Positions 1 through 8,017 are shown, numbered from the stretch's first letter. The stretch is DNA of 35,519 bases from Oscillospiraceae bacterium (GCA_016288755.1 JAEELE010000067.1:1-35519); one strand, 5' to 3'. The notes: a model not told the origin generated them from the sequence alone. Translations and numbers: made by a program.

Positions 1-201
1 CAGATCGAATTCAACCCCCCGCAGATGCTGCTCGCGGATTACAACAATGACCGCAAGGTCAATGCGGTCGACCTGAGTCTGGTCAAGAAGGCACTCATGA
101 CCGTCCCGGTCACACCGCCGCCGGTCATCATTGATGATCCCATCGTGATCGACGACCCGATCTATATTGACGACCCGGTGCTGATCCCGTCTGAGTCGTA
201 A
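1..201 (+). CDS. C-terminal end of a dockerin type I protein (partial)
   Basis: An open frame enters from the left edge and ends in TAA at 199-201, giving the last 66 residues of a larger protein. Residues 13-24 (DYNNDRKVNAVD) form a calcium-binding dockerin loop with Asp/Asn at the ligand positions, followed by a helix (LSLVKKALM). This matches the second half of a type I dockerin, the module that docks secreted enzymes or adhesins onto cohesin scaffolds in cellulosome or amylosome complexes. After the dockerin comes an unusual acidic tail in which IDDP recurs with short spacing (DDPIVIDDPIYIDDPV). The catalytic or binding part lies outside the window, so the substrate is unknown. The dockerin call is good; the function of the whole protein cannot be given. 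Confidence 0.8.
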   Translation, partial: QIEFNPPQMLLADYNNDRKVNAVDLSLVKKALMTVPVTPPPVIIDDPIVIDDPIYIDDPVLIPSES

Positions 202-324
202 CTGTTTCACAAATGCGTTCCCATAACGGGATTCCAAGTCCCGGCGCGCATCCGATTCAGCACAGGAAGCGTAACTGACGGTACAACTCCTCGCTCCTGC
301 CCGAATATAGATTTACCGCAGATG

Positions 325-356
325 AGAGCCCCTTCCGTTCACCCGGAAGGGGCTCT
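325..356. terminator. Bidirectional hairpin between convergent genes
   Basis: A perfect 12-bp stem (AGAGCCCCTTCC at 325-336 with GGAAGGGGCTCT at 345-356) and an 8-nt loop lie between the dockerin gene (plus) and the CPBP gene (minus), which converge. There is no long T-run on either side, so the hairpin is clear while terminator function is inferred. Confidence 0.7.
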
Positions 357-369
357 TCTGATTGTGATA

Positions 370-1251
370 TCACGCCTTCGCGTCTGCAGACCGCTGTTTC
401 TTCATCAGCATGAGCAACAGCACCGTGAACACCGCCGCGCACAGAATGATCGGAATATACTCGAAAAACTGCTCCTTTGTGAACCCCGGCTGCTCCTCGA
501 TGCCCTGCGTCAGCAGCAGGCGGGCATAGGGCGCGCCGAAATTGAGGCTTGCGTGCATGATCGCCGCGGGATAAATTGAGCCCGTTTTCTCGGTGACATA
601 CATCAGCAGGACGCCGAGCAGCGTGCAGAGGATTGCCATATACAAAAAGCCCGTGTAGGGATATCCCGGATAATCCTTGCCGAAATTATGCCCCTCGACG
701 GTCAGCGGCGCGTGCCAGAGCCCCCAGAGGATCCCGCCGACGACGATCGTGCCGGTCGTGCCGAGGAGCGGCTTCATTTTGTCGTTCATGTAGCCGCGCC
801 AGCCGAATTCCTCGCCGAAGGTGTTGAACGCCAGGACCGGTGCCGCGCCGATCCCGAACAGCACTGTGCCCGCAAGCAGCTTCGGCGAGCCGTAAAGCGC
901 TTTCAGGGCGGCAAAATCCCATTTGCCGTAAAGCGAGGTCGCGAGCGTGCAGCCCAGTGCCGTCAGCGCCGGAATCAGCAGCCATGCCATCAGATAGTAT
1001 TTCACATTGCCCTTCAGCCTGAGGTGCAGCTTCATATCGTGAAAGCCCTCCTTGGTGATCAGCCGCGTCAGGAGATTTGCCAGCGCCGGGCCGTATGTGA
1101 TCGGCAGCGTGAACAGTGCATAGTGTGTCGTCTCAAAGTATTCGTGATAGCCGACCGTGTGATTCAGGATGATCTCGGGGATCCACGAAATGCCGAAGGC
1201 AAGCAGCAGGAAGATCACGAGCCTTTTTGCGTTCTGTGCGTTATTTTTCAT
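370..1251 (-). CDS. CPBP family intramembrane metalloprotease (CAAX protease-like)
   Basis: This is a 293-residue polytopic membrane protein of the CPBP/Abi family. The three family motifs are visible: EExxxR at E147-E148-R152 (in FGEEFGWRGY), a Trp-His motif at W179-H180 and HxxxN at H233-N237. In characterised relatives (Rce1, bacteriocin-linked Abi proteins) these residues form the intramembrane active site. Its ATG at 1249-1251 overlaps the 3' end of the upstream permease gene by 11 nt, so it is the last gene of the GntR-ABC operon. Together with an ABC-2 exporter, a role in peptide processing, self-immunity or envelope stress is plausible, but the substrate is unknown. A second, distant CPBP gene lies at 22234-23160. 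Confidence 0.85.
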   Translation of the reverse strand: MKNNAQNAKRLVIFLLLAFGISWIPEIILNHTVGYHEYFETTHYALFTLPITYGPALANLLTRLITKEGFHDMKLHLRLKGNVKYYLMAWLLIPALTALGCTLATSLYGKWDFAALKALYGSPKLLAGTVLFGIGAAPVLAFNTFGEEFGWRGYMNDKMKPLLGTTGTIVVGGILWGLWHAPLTVEGHNFGKDYPGYPYTGFLYMAILCTLLGVLLMYVTEKTGSIYPAAIMHASLNFGAPYARLLLTQGIEEQPGFTKEQFFEYIPIILCAAVFTVLLLMLMKKQRSADAKA

Positions 1252-2032
1252 ACTGCTCCGCCCCTTTCAGATAGAGTTTGCAGGAGATCTTATAGGAGAT
1301 CACATAGGCGATCACGGCGGCATAGGGCAGAAAGCCGAGCACCAGATAGCCGTATTCCATCAGTTTATTCGGCTGTGTCTGCTCCTCCGCCGCGCCGAGC
1401 ATCAGAGCGGCGAGGCTGTCAAGAAGCTCGTCGAAGGAATCGGGGAGCGGTCCGAACAGCACCCAGACCATAAAGAGGAAGATCAGCGCAAAGAATGCGA
1501 TCAGCCTTGCCGAACTGCCGCGCTTGACGCCGAAGCGCACAAAGAACGGAATCTCAACTGCACGGAACAAAAGCTGCACAAAGAAATCGACCGTGAAAAC
1601 GTAGATGAGCGAGGATGTTTCGATCTTGCACGCGCCGTAGCAGGTATGCTGCAGCACCATCTCCCAGAATGTCTGCGAGAGGAAGAACAGCCCGAGCACC
1701 ATGAAGGTGAACACATATTTCGTGTAGATCACCTTTTCTGCGCTGCCGGGCAGCGAAGCGGCGAAATAGCACCATTTCTTCGATTCGTCCGCATTGAAGA
1801 TCAGCGAGACGATGAAGCCGATGACGAATGCACCGAGCAGCACCATGAGCATGCGCAGCAGCGGCACGTCATTGATGTCTGTCCACACCCTTGCGAATGA
1901 GAATGCGGAAAGATTGCCGAAATCGATGAAGCCGAACATCGGAAGCAGGATCAGACTGAGCAGCGGCACGGCGGCGATCGTGATCAGCACGCCGCGGTTC
2001 TGCCGGAATTCCTTATAGAGCAGACCGTTCAC
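1241..2032 (-). CDS. ABC-2 type transporter permease
   Basis: This 263-residue hydrophobic protein begins with the sequence typical of ABC-2 permeases (MNGLLYKEFRQNRG, a cytoplasmic amphipathic helix before the first membrane helix). About six membrane segments follow. The start is a GTG at 2032 with GGAGG about 8 nt upstream. The GTG overlaps the TGA of the preceding permease gene (GTGA), indicating translational coupling. It is the second of two permeases and probably forms a heterodimer with the product of 2029-2919, driven by the ATPase at 2919-3794. The substrate cannot be told from sequence. YtrA-regulated relatives are linked to cell-wall-antibiotic or bacteriocin response. Confidence 0.8.
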   Translation of the reverse strand: MNGLLYKEFRQNRGVLITIAAVPLLSLILLPMFGFIDFGNLSAFSFARVWTDINDVPLLRMLMVLLGAFVIGFIVSLIFNADESKKWCYFAASLPGSAEKVIYTKYVFTFMVLGLFFLSQTFWEMVLQHTCYGACKIETSSLIYVFTVDFFVQLLFRAVEIPFFVRFGVKRGSSARLIAFFALIFLFMVWVLFGPLPDSFDELLDSLAALMLGAAEEQTQPNKLMEYGYLVLGFLPYAAVIAYVISYKISCKLYLKGAEQYEK

Positions 2033-2919
2033 GGTGTTTCCCTCCTTTCACATGCCTTTTTGCGCAGCCAGAAGCCGAGCACGATCAGAAGCAGCGTTGC
2101 CGGCACGATCCAGACGATATATGCGTGGATAAATTCCGTGAGCATGTCTCTGAAAACGCCGAGCATCATTTTGATGGGGTCATCCTGCGTGATCTCGCCG
2201 TTCAGCAGCATCTGCGCGACCTTTGATTCGCCGTACTGCGCGATATAGCCGTCCATGCGCTGCTGCTCGGCAAGGCCGACCGCATCAAAGCGCTCCCGCA
2301 TGTGGTTCATCATAACCCCGCAGAGCACAATGATTGCCCCCATCATGCAGAAGCCCGCGCACGTCTCCATGATGCCTGCCTTTTTTGCTGTGCGTGCGCG
2401 CAGGACCAGCGCGGATTCGATCGTATCGTAGCAGATCATGAAGAAAGCCGGAATCAGCAGTGCGAGCAGAAATGTGCTGTCGATGCTGACAGGCTCATAC
2501 CAGATCGACGCGAACAGCGCATAGGCGACGGCGATCCCATAGCCGACGACGCGGAAAATGCACATATACGCCGTTTTGACCGCAGCGCGCATCGCCGGGG
2601 TGATCGGCATGGTGTAGGAATAGCGCAGAAAGCCCGACTGGATATCGCCCTTGTGCGCCCCCGCACTCCGCCCGAAGCCGAGCTGAAACATCGACGCAAA
2701 CGTGAAGGTCGTCAGGTAGAACATGAGCTTGAGCGTTGACGAAAGGGTTTCGCCCTCTGCCTCAAGGTCCTCCTGCAGCTCACGCATATTGCCGTAGAGC
2801 ATGCTCCAGCGGAGCATCAGGAGGACGATCCCGAAAAAAAGCCCGGCACAGATCTGTGAGACTGTCAGCTTTCGGGAGATGCGCCATTCACGGTAAAGAA
2901 GCGCCTTGAATTTTGCCAT
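2029..2919 (-). CDS. ABC-2 type transporter permease
   Basis: This 296-residue membrane protein opens with MAKFKALLYREWRISRK, the amphipathic N-terminus usual for ABC-2 permeases, and has about six hydrophobic segments. The frame is open to an in-frame GTG at 2928, but AAGGAG then abuts the start directly. The ATG at 2919 has AAGGAG at a normal 8-nt spacing, so it is chosen. That ATG shares one base with the TGA of the ATPase gene (TGATG). A long loop around residues 190-255 is predicted to be extracytoplasmic. Partner of the permease at 1241-2032; transported substrate unknown. Confidence 0.8.
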   Translation of the reverse strand: MAKFKALLYREWRISRKLTVSQICAGLFFGIVLLMLRWSMLYGNMRELQEDLEAEGETLSSTLKLMFYLTTFTFASMFQLGFGRSAGAHKGDIQSGFLRYSYTMPITPAMRAAVKTAYMCIFRVVGYGIAVAYALFASIWYEPVSIDSTFLLALLIPAFFMICYDTIESALVLRARTAKKAGIMETCAGFCMMGAIIVLCGVMMNHMRERFDAVGLAEQQRMDGYIAQYGESKVAQMLLNGEITQDDPIKMMLGVFRDMLTEFIHAYIVWIVPATLLLIVLGFWLRKKACERRETP

Positions 2920-3794
2920 CACGACCACTCCTTTTTGCCGCGGGTGTAATAGACCATGATATCCTCAAGCGTGGTCGGCTCGATCAGCAGCCCGCTGTAT
3001 TTCCTTGCGGCGGAGGCTCTGTCCGGCACCATGAGCTCGGCGCCGAAATCGGTCAGCCGCGCGCTGACGAAATCCTCCTGCGCGATATTCTGATAATCCG
3101 CCTTGCTGCACTTGAGCACGCCGTGGTGCTCGAGAATCTCGTCCTTGTAGCCCGAGAGCATGATTTTGCCCTTGTCGATGAAGGTCACGCTGTCGGCGAT
3201 CTTTTCAAGGTCAGAGGTAATATGCGAGGACATGAGGATCGAGTGCCCCTCGTCCTGCAAAAATTCGAGGAAGATGTCGAGAATCTCCGCGCGCACAACG
3301 GGGTCCAGACCGGTCGTTGCCTCGTCCATGACGAGCAGCTCCGCGCCGTGCGAGAGCGCGCAGGCGATCTGCAGCTTCATCTTCATGCCCTTGGAAAACT
3401 GCCCGACCTTCTTTTTCTGCGGGAGCTGAAAGCGCTCGAGATACTGCGTAAACCGCGCGTCGCTCCACTGCGGATAGATGCCCGCGAAGATGCGCGCGAG
3501 CTCGCGGGCTGTGAAAATATCGTGGAAGGGCATCTCGTCGAACACGACCGCAATGCGCTCCTTGATCGCGAATTCATCCTTGATATGATCCATGCCGAGC
3601 ATGGTGATCTCGCCGGAATCGATCGCGGTGATATTGAGCAGGCTGCGGATCGTCGTCGTTTTGCCCGCGCCGTTCTGCCCGATAAAGCCCATGATGCTGC
3701 CGCGCGGCACATCAAAGCTGATATTGTCGAGCGTGAAGCCGTCGTATTTCTTTGTGACGCCCTTGATCTCGATGGCATTTGTGTAATCGCTCAT
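2919..3794 (-). CDS. ABC transporter ATP-binding protein
   Basis: This 291-residue nucleotide-binding protein powers the two following permeases. Walker A is GQNGAGKTT (about 39-47), the signature is FSKGMKMKL (about 133-141, with Lys in place of the usual Gly-Gly second position), Walker B is LLVMDEAT (153-160) followed by the D-loop GLDP, and the H-loop is in MSSHIT. A C-terminal extension after the nucleotide-binding domain resembles that of YtrB/BcrA-type ATPases. The start is the ATG at 3794, which overlaps the repressor stop (ATGA). The frame stays open further upstream, but only in the antisense-free shadow of the GntR gene. Drug, lantibiotic or peptide efflux is the likely type of work; the substrate is not identifiable. 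Confidence 0.9.
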   Translation of the reverse strand: MSDYTNAIEIKGVTKKYDGFTLDNISFDVPRGSIMGFIGQNGAGKTTTIRSLLNITAIDSGEITMLGMDHIKDEFAIKERIAVVFDEMPFHDIFTARELARIFAGIYPQWSDARFTQYLERFQLPQKKKVGQFSKGMKMKLQIACALSHGAELLVMDEATTGLDPVVRAEILDIFLEFLQDEGHSILMSSHITSDLEKIADSVTFIDKGKIMLSGYKDEILEHHGVLKCSKADYQNIAQEDFVSARLTDFGAELMVPDRASAARKYSGLLIEPTTLEDIMVYYTRGKKEWS

Positions 3795-4171
3795 GACTCG
3801 TCGCCTCCGTATACGATTTTGAGAATTTCTGTCAGCTCTGCGAGCGTGATGCCGCAGCGCCTTGCTTTTTCGCCTGCCTGCGTGAGCATGGCTTCGATCT
3901 CCTTGAGCTGCTCCTCGCGGAAGAGCTCGGTGTTCTGCGCCTTGACAAAGCTGCCCTTGCCGGTGAAGGACTCGATAAAGCCGTCGCGTTCGAGCTCCTC
4001 GTAGGCGCGCTTGGTGGTGATGACGCTGATTCGGAGCTGCATGGCGAGATTGCGCATGGAGGGGAGCGCGTCGCCCTCCTTCAGGCTGCCGCTGAGAATC
4101 ATGGTCTTGATCTGGGAGACGATCTGCGCATAGATCGGCTCGCCGGATGCGTTGGAAAGAATAATGTCCAT
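3791..4171 (-). CDS. GntR family transcriptional regulator, YtrA subfamily
   Basis: This 126-residue repressor has an N-terminal winged helix-turn-helix (residues about 10-77: EPIYAQIVSQIK, then ALPSMRNLA, VITTKRAYEELERDGFI and a GKGSFV wing) and a short C-terminal helical tail. That size and shape are typical of the YtrA subfamily, which controls the ABC operon it leads. The ATG at 4171 has AAGGAG 8 nt upstream. The same frame is open further upstream, but that stretch covers the promoter and low-complexity DNA. The stop overlaps the ATPase start by 4 nt. A strong promoter and a 19-bp palindrome lie directly upstream, which suggests autoregulation relieved by an unknown ligand. Confidence 0.88.
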   Translation of the reverse strand: MDIILSNASGEPIYAQIVSQIKTMILSGSLKEGDALPSMRNLAMQLRISVITTKRAYEELERDGFIESFTGKGSFVKAQNTELFREEQLKEIEAMLTQAGEKARRCGITLAELTEILKIVYGGDES

Positions 4172-4230
4172 ATGGAATGCTCCTTGCAAGGGGGAACGGC
4201 ACATTCCGGAGTGTGCATATTCCCTAGAGT

Positions 4231-4249
4231 GTGTATATACGTTATACAC
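4231..4249. promoter_or_regulatory. Palindromic operator, probable YtrA/GntR site
   Basis: GTGTATA (4231-4237) and TATACAC (4243-4249) form a perfect 7-bp inverted repeat around a 5-bp centre. It abuts the -10 box and covers the predicted start site of the GntR-led operon. Both the position and the GTnTA...TAnAC form fit a YtrA-type autoregulatory operator; binding by this particular protein is inferred. Confidence 0.65.
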
Positions 4250-4278
4250 ATTATACCACCTTTGCAGCACTTTGTCAA
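4250..4278 (-). promoter_or_regulatory. Consensus sigma-A promoter of the GntR-ABC operon
   Basis: On the minus strand TTGACA (4273-4278) and TATAAT (4250-4255) are separated by exactly 17 bp. The palindromic operator lies at the expected transcription start just downstream. Confidence 0.85.
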
Positions 4279-4315
4279 GGGGGAGGGGAAAAATTTTTTT
4301 TGTGGAATGGAAAGG

Positions 4316-4440
4316 GAGGAATGAGAAGGTAGGAGGCAGAAGGTAGGAGGCAGAAGGTAGGAGGGAGGAGGTAGGAGGTGAATGCGGAATTCCGCATTCC
4401 GCATTCACTTCCCCCCTTCCCCCTTCTCATTTCTAATTTT
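4316..4440. repeat. Purine-rich tandem repeat joined to a palindrome (intergenic 4172-4515)
   Basis: The 344-bp gap between the divergent GntR and EamA genes holds the GntR promoter and operator, then a purine tract at about 4316-4379 in which AGGAGGCAGAAGGT-like units repeat with a 14-bp period. A perfect 20-bp palindrome follows at 4380-4399 (arms GAATGCGGAA/TTCCGCATTC), then a pyrimidine tract to about 4437. The two tracts are roughly complementary, so the whole block could fold back. No gene is seen in it. Confidence 0.7.
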
Positions 4441-4451
4441 TTGCTTTTCTA

Positions 4452-4480
4452 TTGAAAATTTTGTTGAAATGTGCTAGAAT
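4452..4480 (+). promoter_or_regulatory. Promoter of the EamA-NhaC operon
   Basis: TTGAAA (4452-4457), a 17-bp spacer and TAGAAT (4475-4480), with an extended TG at 4472-4473. The transcription start would fall about 30 nt before the EamA ATG. Confidence 0.7.
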
Positions 4481-4515
4481 AAGAGTATCTATTACAAAAT
4501 AACGGAGACGCTTCC

Positions 4516-5430
4516 ATGTTCAAACGCTTCCGCGGCTGCCTGATGCTGCTGCTCACTGCCCTCATCTGGGGCACCGCCTTCGTCGCGCAGAGCGAGGGCA
4601 TGCGCTATGTCCGCCCCTTCACCTATAACTGCATCCGTACCCTCCTCGGCGGCTTCGTCCTCATCCCCGTCATCTTCCTCCTGCGCCGCCTCCGCCGCGA
4701 TGCCCCGCCGCCGCCCGTCAGCCGCAGGCAGACCCTCCTCGGCGGCATCTGCTGCGGCGTGCTCCTCTGTATCGCGAGCGCCCTCCAGCAAGCCGGCATC
4801 GCCAAGACCACCGCCGGAAAAGCCGGCTTCATCACCGCGCTGTATGTCGTTCTTGTGCCGCTGATCGGGCTCTTCACCCGCAAAAAGCCGCCGAAAACCA
4901 TCTGGCTCTGTGTCGCCGCCGCGATCGCGGGCTTCTGGCTGCTCTGCATCAAAGAAGGCTTTTTCCTCGGCACCGGCGACCTGCTCGTGCTCTGCTGCAC
5001 CCTGTTCTTCGCGCTCCACATCATCACCGTCGACCGCTTCTGCGCGCACAATGTCGACCCGACCGTGATGTCCTGCATCCAGTTTTTTACGGCGGGCATC
5101 CTGCTCGGCATCGGCATGCTGCTCTTTGAAACACCCCGTCTGCCCGATATCCTCGCGGCAAAGGGCACCATCCTCTATGCGGGCGTCATGTCCTGCGGCG
5201 TTGCCTATACGCTCCAGATTCTCGGGCAGCGGGAAACGCCCCCGGCGCCCGCCACCCTGATCATGAGCCTTGAATCCGTCTTTGCGGCGCTTTCGGGCTG
5301 GCTGATCCTTCATGAGCAGCTCACACTGCGCGAGGGGATCGGCTGTGCACTGGTCTTTGCGGCAGTCATTGCGGCGCAGCGCCTGACTGCCGTCGGGAAT
5401 AAACCAACTGACAGAAAGGAATCATCATGA
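4516..5430 (+). CDS. DMT superfamily transporter (EamA family)
   Basis: A 304-residue protein with about ten membrane helices arranged as two EamA repeats. The first begins LLLTALIWGTAFVAQ, the motif that opens EamA domains; the second ends with the conserved SLESVFAALSGWLILHEQL segment (about 254-272), also typical. Such proteins are metabolite or drug exporters of the inner membrane; the substrate cannot be predicted. The ATG at 4516 is preceded by a weak purine stretch (CGGAGACG) at normal distance. The stop overlaps the next start by 4 nt (ATGA), so export and the NhaC-type antiporter are co-translated. Confidence 0.88.
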   Translation: MFKRFRGCLMLLLTALIWGTAFVAQSEGMRYVRPFTYNCIRTLLGGFVLIPVIFLLRRLRRDAPPPPVSRRQTLLGGICCGVLLCIASALQQAGIAKTTAGKAGFITALYVVLVPLIGLFTRKKPPKTIWLCVAAAIAGFWLLCIKEGFFLGTGDLLVLCCTLFFALHIITVDRFCAHNVDPTVMSCIQFFTAGILLGIGMLLFETPRLPDILAAKGTILYAGVMSCGVAYTLQILGQRETPPAPATLIMSLESVFAALSGWLILHEQLTLREGIGCALVFAAVIAAQRLTAVGNKPTDRKESS

Positions 5431-7046
5431 AAAAGTATGCAAGCAAAATCATCTTCGCGCTGATCGTCGTCGTCTTTGTCATCTGCTGTGCGATACAGGC
5501 GCCGGTCAGCGACGCGGTCGGGTCACTCTGGTCGCTGCTCCCGCCGATCGTTGCGATCGGTCTCGCGCTCATCACCAAGGAGGTCTATTCCTCGCTGTTC
5601 ATCGGCATTCTCACCGGCGGATGTCTCTACGCGATCACCGAGCACAGCGGCTTCTCAGGCATGTTCAATGCCGTTGTGAAGGAAGGCATCATCGCGAATG
5701 TCGCCGATGCCTACAATGTCGGCATTCTGGTCTTCCTTGTGGTGCTCGGCACGATCGTCGTGCTGATGAACAAGGCAGGCGGCAGCCGCGCTTACGGCGA
5801 ATGGGCGTCGAAGCATATCAAAACGCGCGCAGGTGCATGTCTTTCAACCTTCCTGCTCGGCGTGCTGATCTTCGTCGACGACTATTTCAACTGCCTGACG
5901 GTCGGCTCGGTCATGCGCCCCGTGACGGACAAGCATCAGGTCTCGCGCTCGAAGCTCGCCTATCTGATTGATGCGACCGCTGCGCCGGTCTGCATCATCG
6001 CGCCGATCTCCTCGTGGGCGGCGGCAGTCGCGGGCACGGTCGACGGCGTCAACGGCATTACGCTGTTCATCCGCACGATTCCCTATAACCTCTATGCGCT
6101 GCTGACACTGCTGATGGTCGTCTTCATCGCGCTGACCGACGTCGATTACGGTCCGATGAAAACACATGAGAACAACGCGAAAAAGGGCGACCTCTTTACA
6201 AGCCGCAGCAAGGTCTATCCCGAGGATGCAAAGCCCTCGCACACCCGCGGCAAGGTCATCGACCTGATTCTGCCGGTCGTCATTCTGATCGTGCTCTGCG
6301 TGCTCGGCATGATCTACACCGGCGGCTTCTTCGACGGCGCGGGCTTTATGGATTCCTTCGCGGACTGTGATGCGTCGTTCGGTCTGGCAATCGGCTCGCT
6401 CGGCGCCCTGATCGTGATTATTCTCTATTTCCTCGCCCGCCGGGTGCTCAGCTTCACCGAGTGCATGGATTCGATCGCGGACGGCTTCAAGCAGATGGTC
6501 CCGGCAATTCTGATTCTGACCTTTGCATGGACGCTGAAAACAATGACGGGTCTGCTGCAGGCAGGCGAATTCGTCTCCGGCGTGGTGGAGAGCGCCCATG
6601 CGATGCAGATCCTGCTGCCGATGATCCTGTTTGTCGTTGCGGTCGGGCTTGCCTTCGCGACGGGAACCTCTTGGGGCACCTTCGGCATCCTGATCCCGAT
6701 CGTGACGGGCGTCTTCTCGACACAGCTCGCCTCGACCGCACAGACCGGCGTCATTCCGCCGATGGTCATTATCTGCATTTCGGCATGTCTGGCAGGCGCG
6801 GTCTGCGGCGACCACTGCTCCCCGATCTCCGACACGACGATCATGGCGTCGACCGGTGCGCAGTGCGACCATGTCAACCATGTCTCGACGCAGCTCCCGT
6901 ATGCGTTCACGGTCGCGGGCGTCTGCGCGGTCGGCTATCTGCTCGCGGGCTTCGTGCAGAATGTGTTTGTCGTGCTCGGCGTCAGCGCTCTGATGATGGC
7001 TGCATTGCTGTTCTTCATCAAGCTGCTGTCCAAGGAGCGGAAATGA
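5427..7046 (+). CDS. Na+/H+ antiporter NhaC family protein
   Basis: This 539-residue polytopic membrane protein has about 12-13 hydrophobic segments. It carries the segment LIFVDDYFNCLTVGSVMRPVTDK (about 146-168) and the downstream GTSWGTFGILIPI and GDHCSPISDTTIMAS segments, which are typical of the NhaC/ArsB-NhaT group. The family contains Na+/H+ antiporters and amino- or carboxylic-acid/cation exchangers such as MleN, so the exact substrate is open. AGAAAGGA (5413-5420) lies 6 nt before the ATG, which overlaps the upstream stop. Pairing with a DMT exporter suggests a role in metabolite or ion exchange. Confidence 0.85.
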   Translation: MKKYASKIIFALIVVVFVICCAIQAPVSDAVGSLWSLLPPIVAIGLALITKEVYSSLFIGILTGGCLYAITEHSGFSGMFNAVVKEGIIANVADAYNVGILVFLVVLGTIVVLMNKAGGSRAYGEWASKHIKTRAGACLSTFLLGVLIFVDDYFNCLTVGSVMRPVTDKHQVSRSKLAYLIDATAAPVCIIAPISSWAAAVAGTVDGVNGITLFIRTIPYNLYALLTLLMVVFIALTDVDYGPMKTHENNAKKGDLFTSRSKVYPEDAKPSHTRGKVIDLILPVVILIVLCVLGMIYTGGFFDGAGFMDSFADCDASFGLAIGSLGALIVIILYFLARRVLSFTECMDSIADGFKQMVPAILILTFAWTLKTMTGLLQAGEFVSGVVESAHAMQILLPMILFVVAVGLAFATGTSWGTFGILIPIVTGVFSTQLASTAQTGVIPPMVIICISACLAGAVCGDHCSPISDTTIMASTGAQCDHVNHVSTQLPYAFTVAGVCAVGYLLAGFVQNVFVVLGVSALMMAALLFFIKLLSKERK

Positions 7047-7150
7047 GAAATACAGGCAGCGCGTTCTGCTGCTGTCTCCTGCGGGTCATCCGGATTCCAA
7101 AGTAAAAATGCTCCCTGCTTCCACATGGTCTGTACGCATACAGAAGCTTT

Positions 7151-7180
7151 GCCCCCAAGCGTTTTTCAACGCTCGGGGGC
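7151..7180. terminator. Hairpin terminator between convergent genes
   Basis: GCCCCCAAGCG (7151-7161) pairs with CGCTCGGGGGC (7170-7180) apart from one mismatch. It lies between the NhaC gene and the convergent metallopeptidase gene and is followed by a T-rich stretch on the plus strand. Confidence 0.7.
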
Positions 7181-7198
7181 ATTGTGTTCGTTCGTTTC

Positions 7199-7951
7199 CT
7201 ATGATAAATTGAAATAAGCAGTATCAAATTTCTCGCCGCTGTTCAGCTTATCAATTAATTCTAACAATCCATTCTGCTTATGAAGCTCCATCCAAACGCT
7301 TACCTCATGTTTCGCATTCAGATAACGGAAACGCCTGTCCTCTGCTGTTCCTGCATAAAATTCAGAGGGCGTATCCATATCTTCAAGAGAAAGCGCGTTT
7401 TTTCCGTTATCGGTCTGTTCAGTCCACGCCTCCGGTCCATATTGCGCACGGTAATCATTCTGCGTGGCAAGTCCCTCATCAAACCATGTGGGAATCCTTT
7501 TCAGGGCTTTCATATTCAGGCGGGTGTGCAGCTCCGCATGCGTGAATTCATGTGCTATTATGTCGATATTAAGGTATTCATCTGAAACAGAAATGTAGTT
7601 TTTCTTCGTATATGAGGTTTTCGTATCATGATCTCCGTCAAGCTTTGAAAGCAGCTTATCATCATCGCAGATAATGATAATCGTTGTATCAGTACATTGT
7701 AATTCTCCGAAAAATGCTCTGTCCCGTTCCAATGCTTCTTCCGTGAGCTGAATCGCCTCTTTGATATTCCCGGAATAGTTTTTGTTGACATAGATATAAT
7801 CTGCTGCTTTTTCAAAGAAACTGCGGTACGGAACTGTCATTCGATAGCCTAAACCCGTAAATTGAAAACAACAGACAGCACCCAGTACCAAAAGAAGTAT
7901 CAAAGAAACACAACTGCATAATATGATTTTCTTCTTTCCTTTTGCGTTCAT
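7199..7951 (-). CDS. Membrane-anchored HExxH zinc metallopeptidase-like protein
   Basis: This 250-residue protein has a Lys-rich N-terminus and one membrane helix (about 9-29), so the rest is probably outside the cell. HEFTH at 134-138 is followed by WFDEGLAT with E159, the HExxH-20-E spacing of gluzincin (MA clan) peptidases; a zinc site of H134, H138 and E159 is expected. It resembles the peptidase-MA-like domain, but I cannot name a family member or substrate. The ATG at 7951 has GGGAG about 10 nt upstream. The frame is open further upstream, but that part includes the promoter. Base composition is clearly more AT-rich than in neighbours and codon use is less biased, which suggests later acquisition. 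Confidence 0.75.
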   Translation of the reverse strand: MNAKGKKKIILCSCVSLILLLVLGAVCCFQFTGLGYRMTVPYRSFFEKAADYIYVNKNYSGNIKEAIQLTEEALERDRAFFGELQCTDTTIIIICDDDKLLSKLDGDHDTKTSYTKKNYISVSDEYLNIDIIAHEFTHAELHTRLNMKALKRIPTWFDEGLATQNDYRAQYGPEAWTEQTDNGKNALSLEDMDTPSEFYAGTAEDRRFRYLNAKHEVSVWMELHKQNGLLELIDKLNSGEKFDTAYFNLS

Positions 7952-7988
7952 GTTTATTTCTCCCGTCAATTTCGCTTTTTCAGCTCTT

Positions 7989-8017
7989 ATTATAGCATAA
8001 TTCTGCCCATAAGTCAA
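7989..8017 (-). promoter_or_regulatory. Promoter of the HExxH protein gene
   Basis: On the minus strand TTGACT (8012-8017), 17 bp, TATAAT (7989-7994). It lies about 40 nt upstream of the start codon. Confidence 0.8.

Noticed and set aside
2913-4004. A 363-codon plus-strand frame opposite the ABC ATPase
   Set aside because: Mirror image of a well-supported ATPase gene, no ribosome binding site and no recognisable domain.
4321-4379. CRISPR array
   Set aside because: The repeats are contiguous 14-bp purine units without unique spacers and no cas genes are near.
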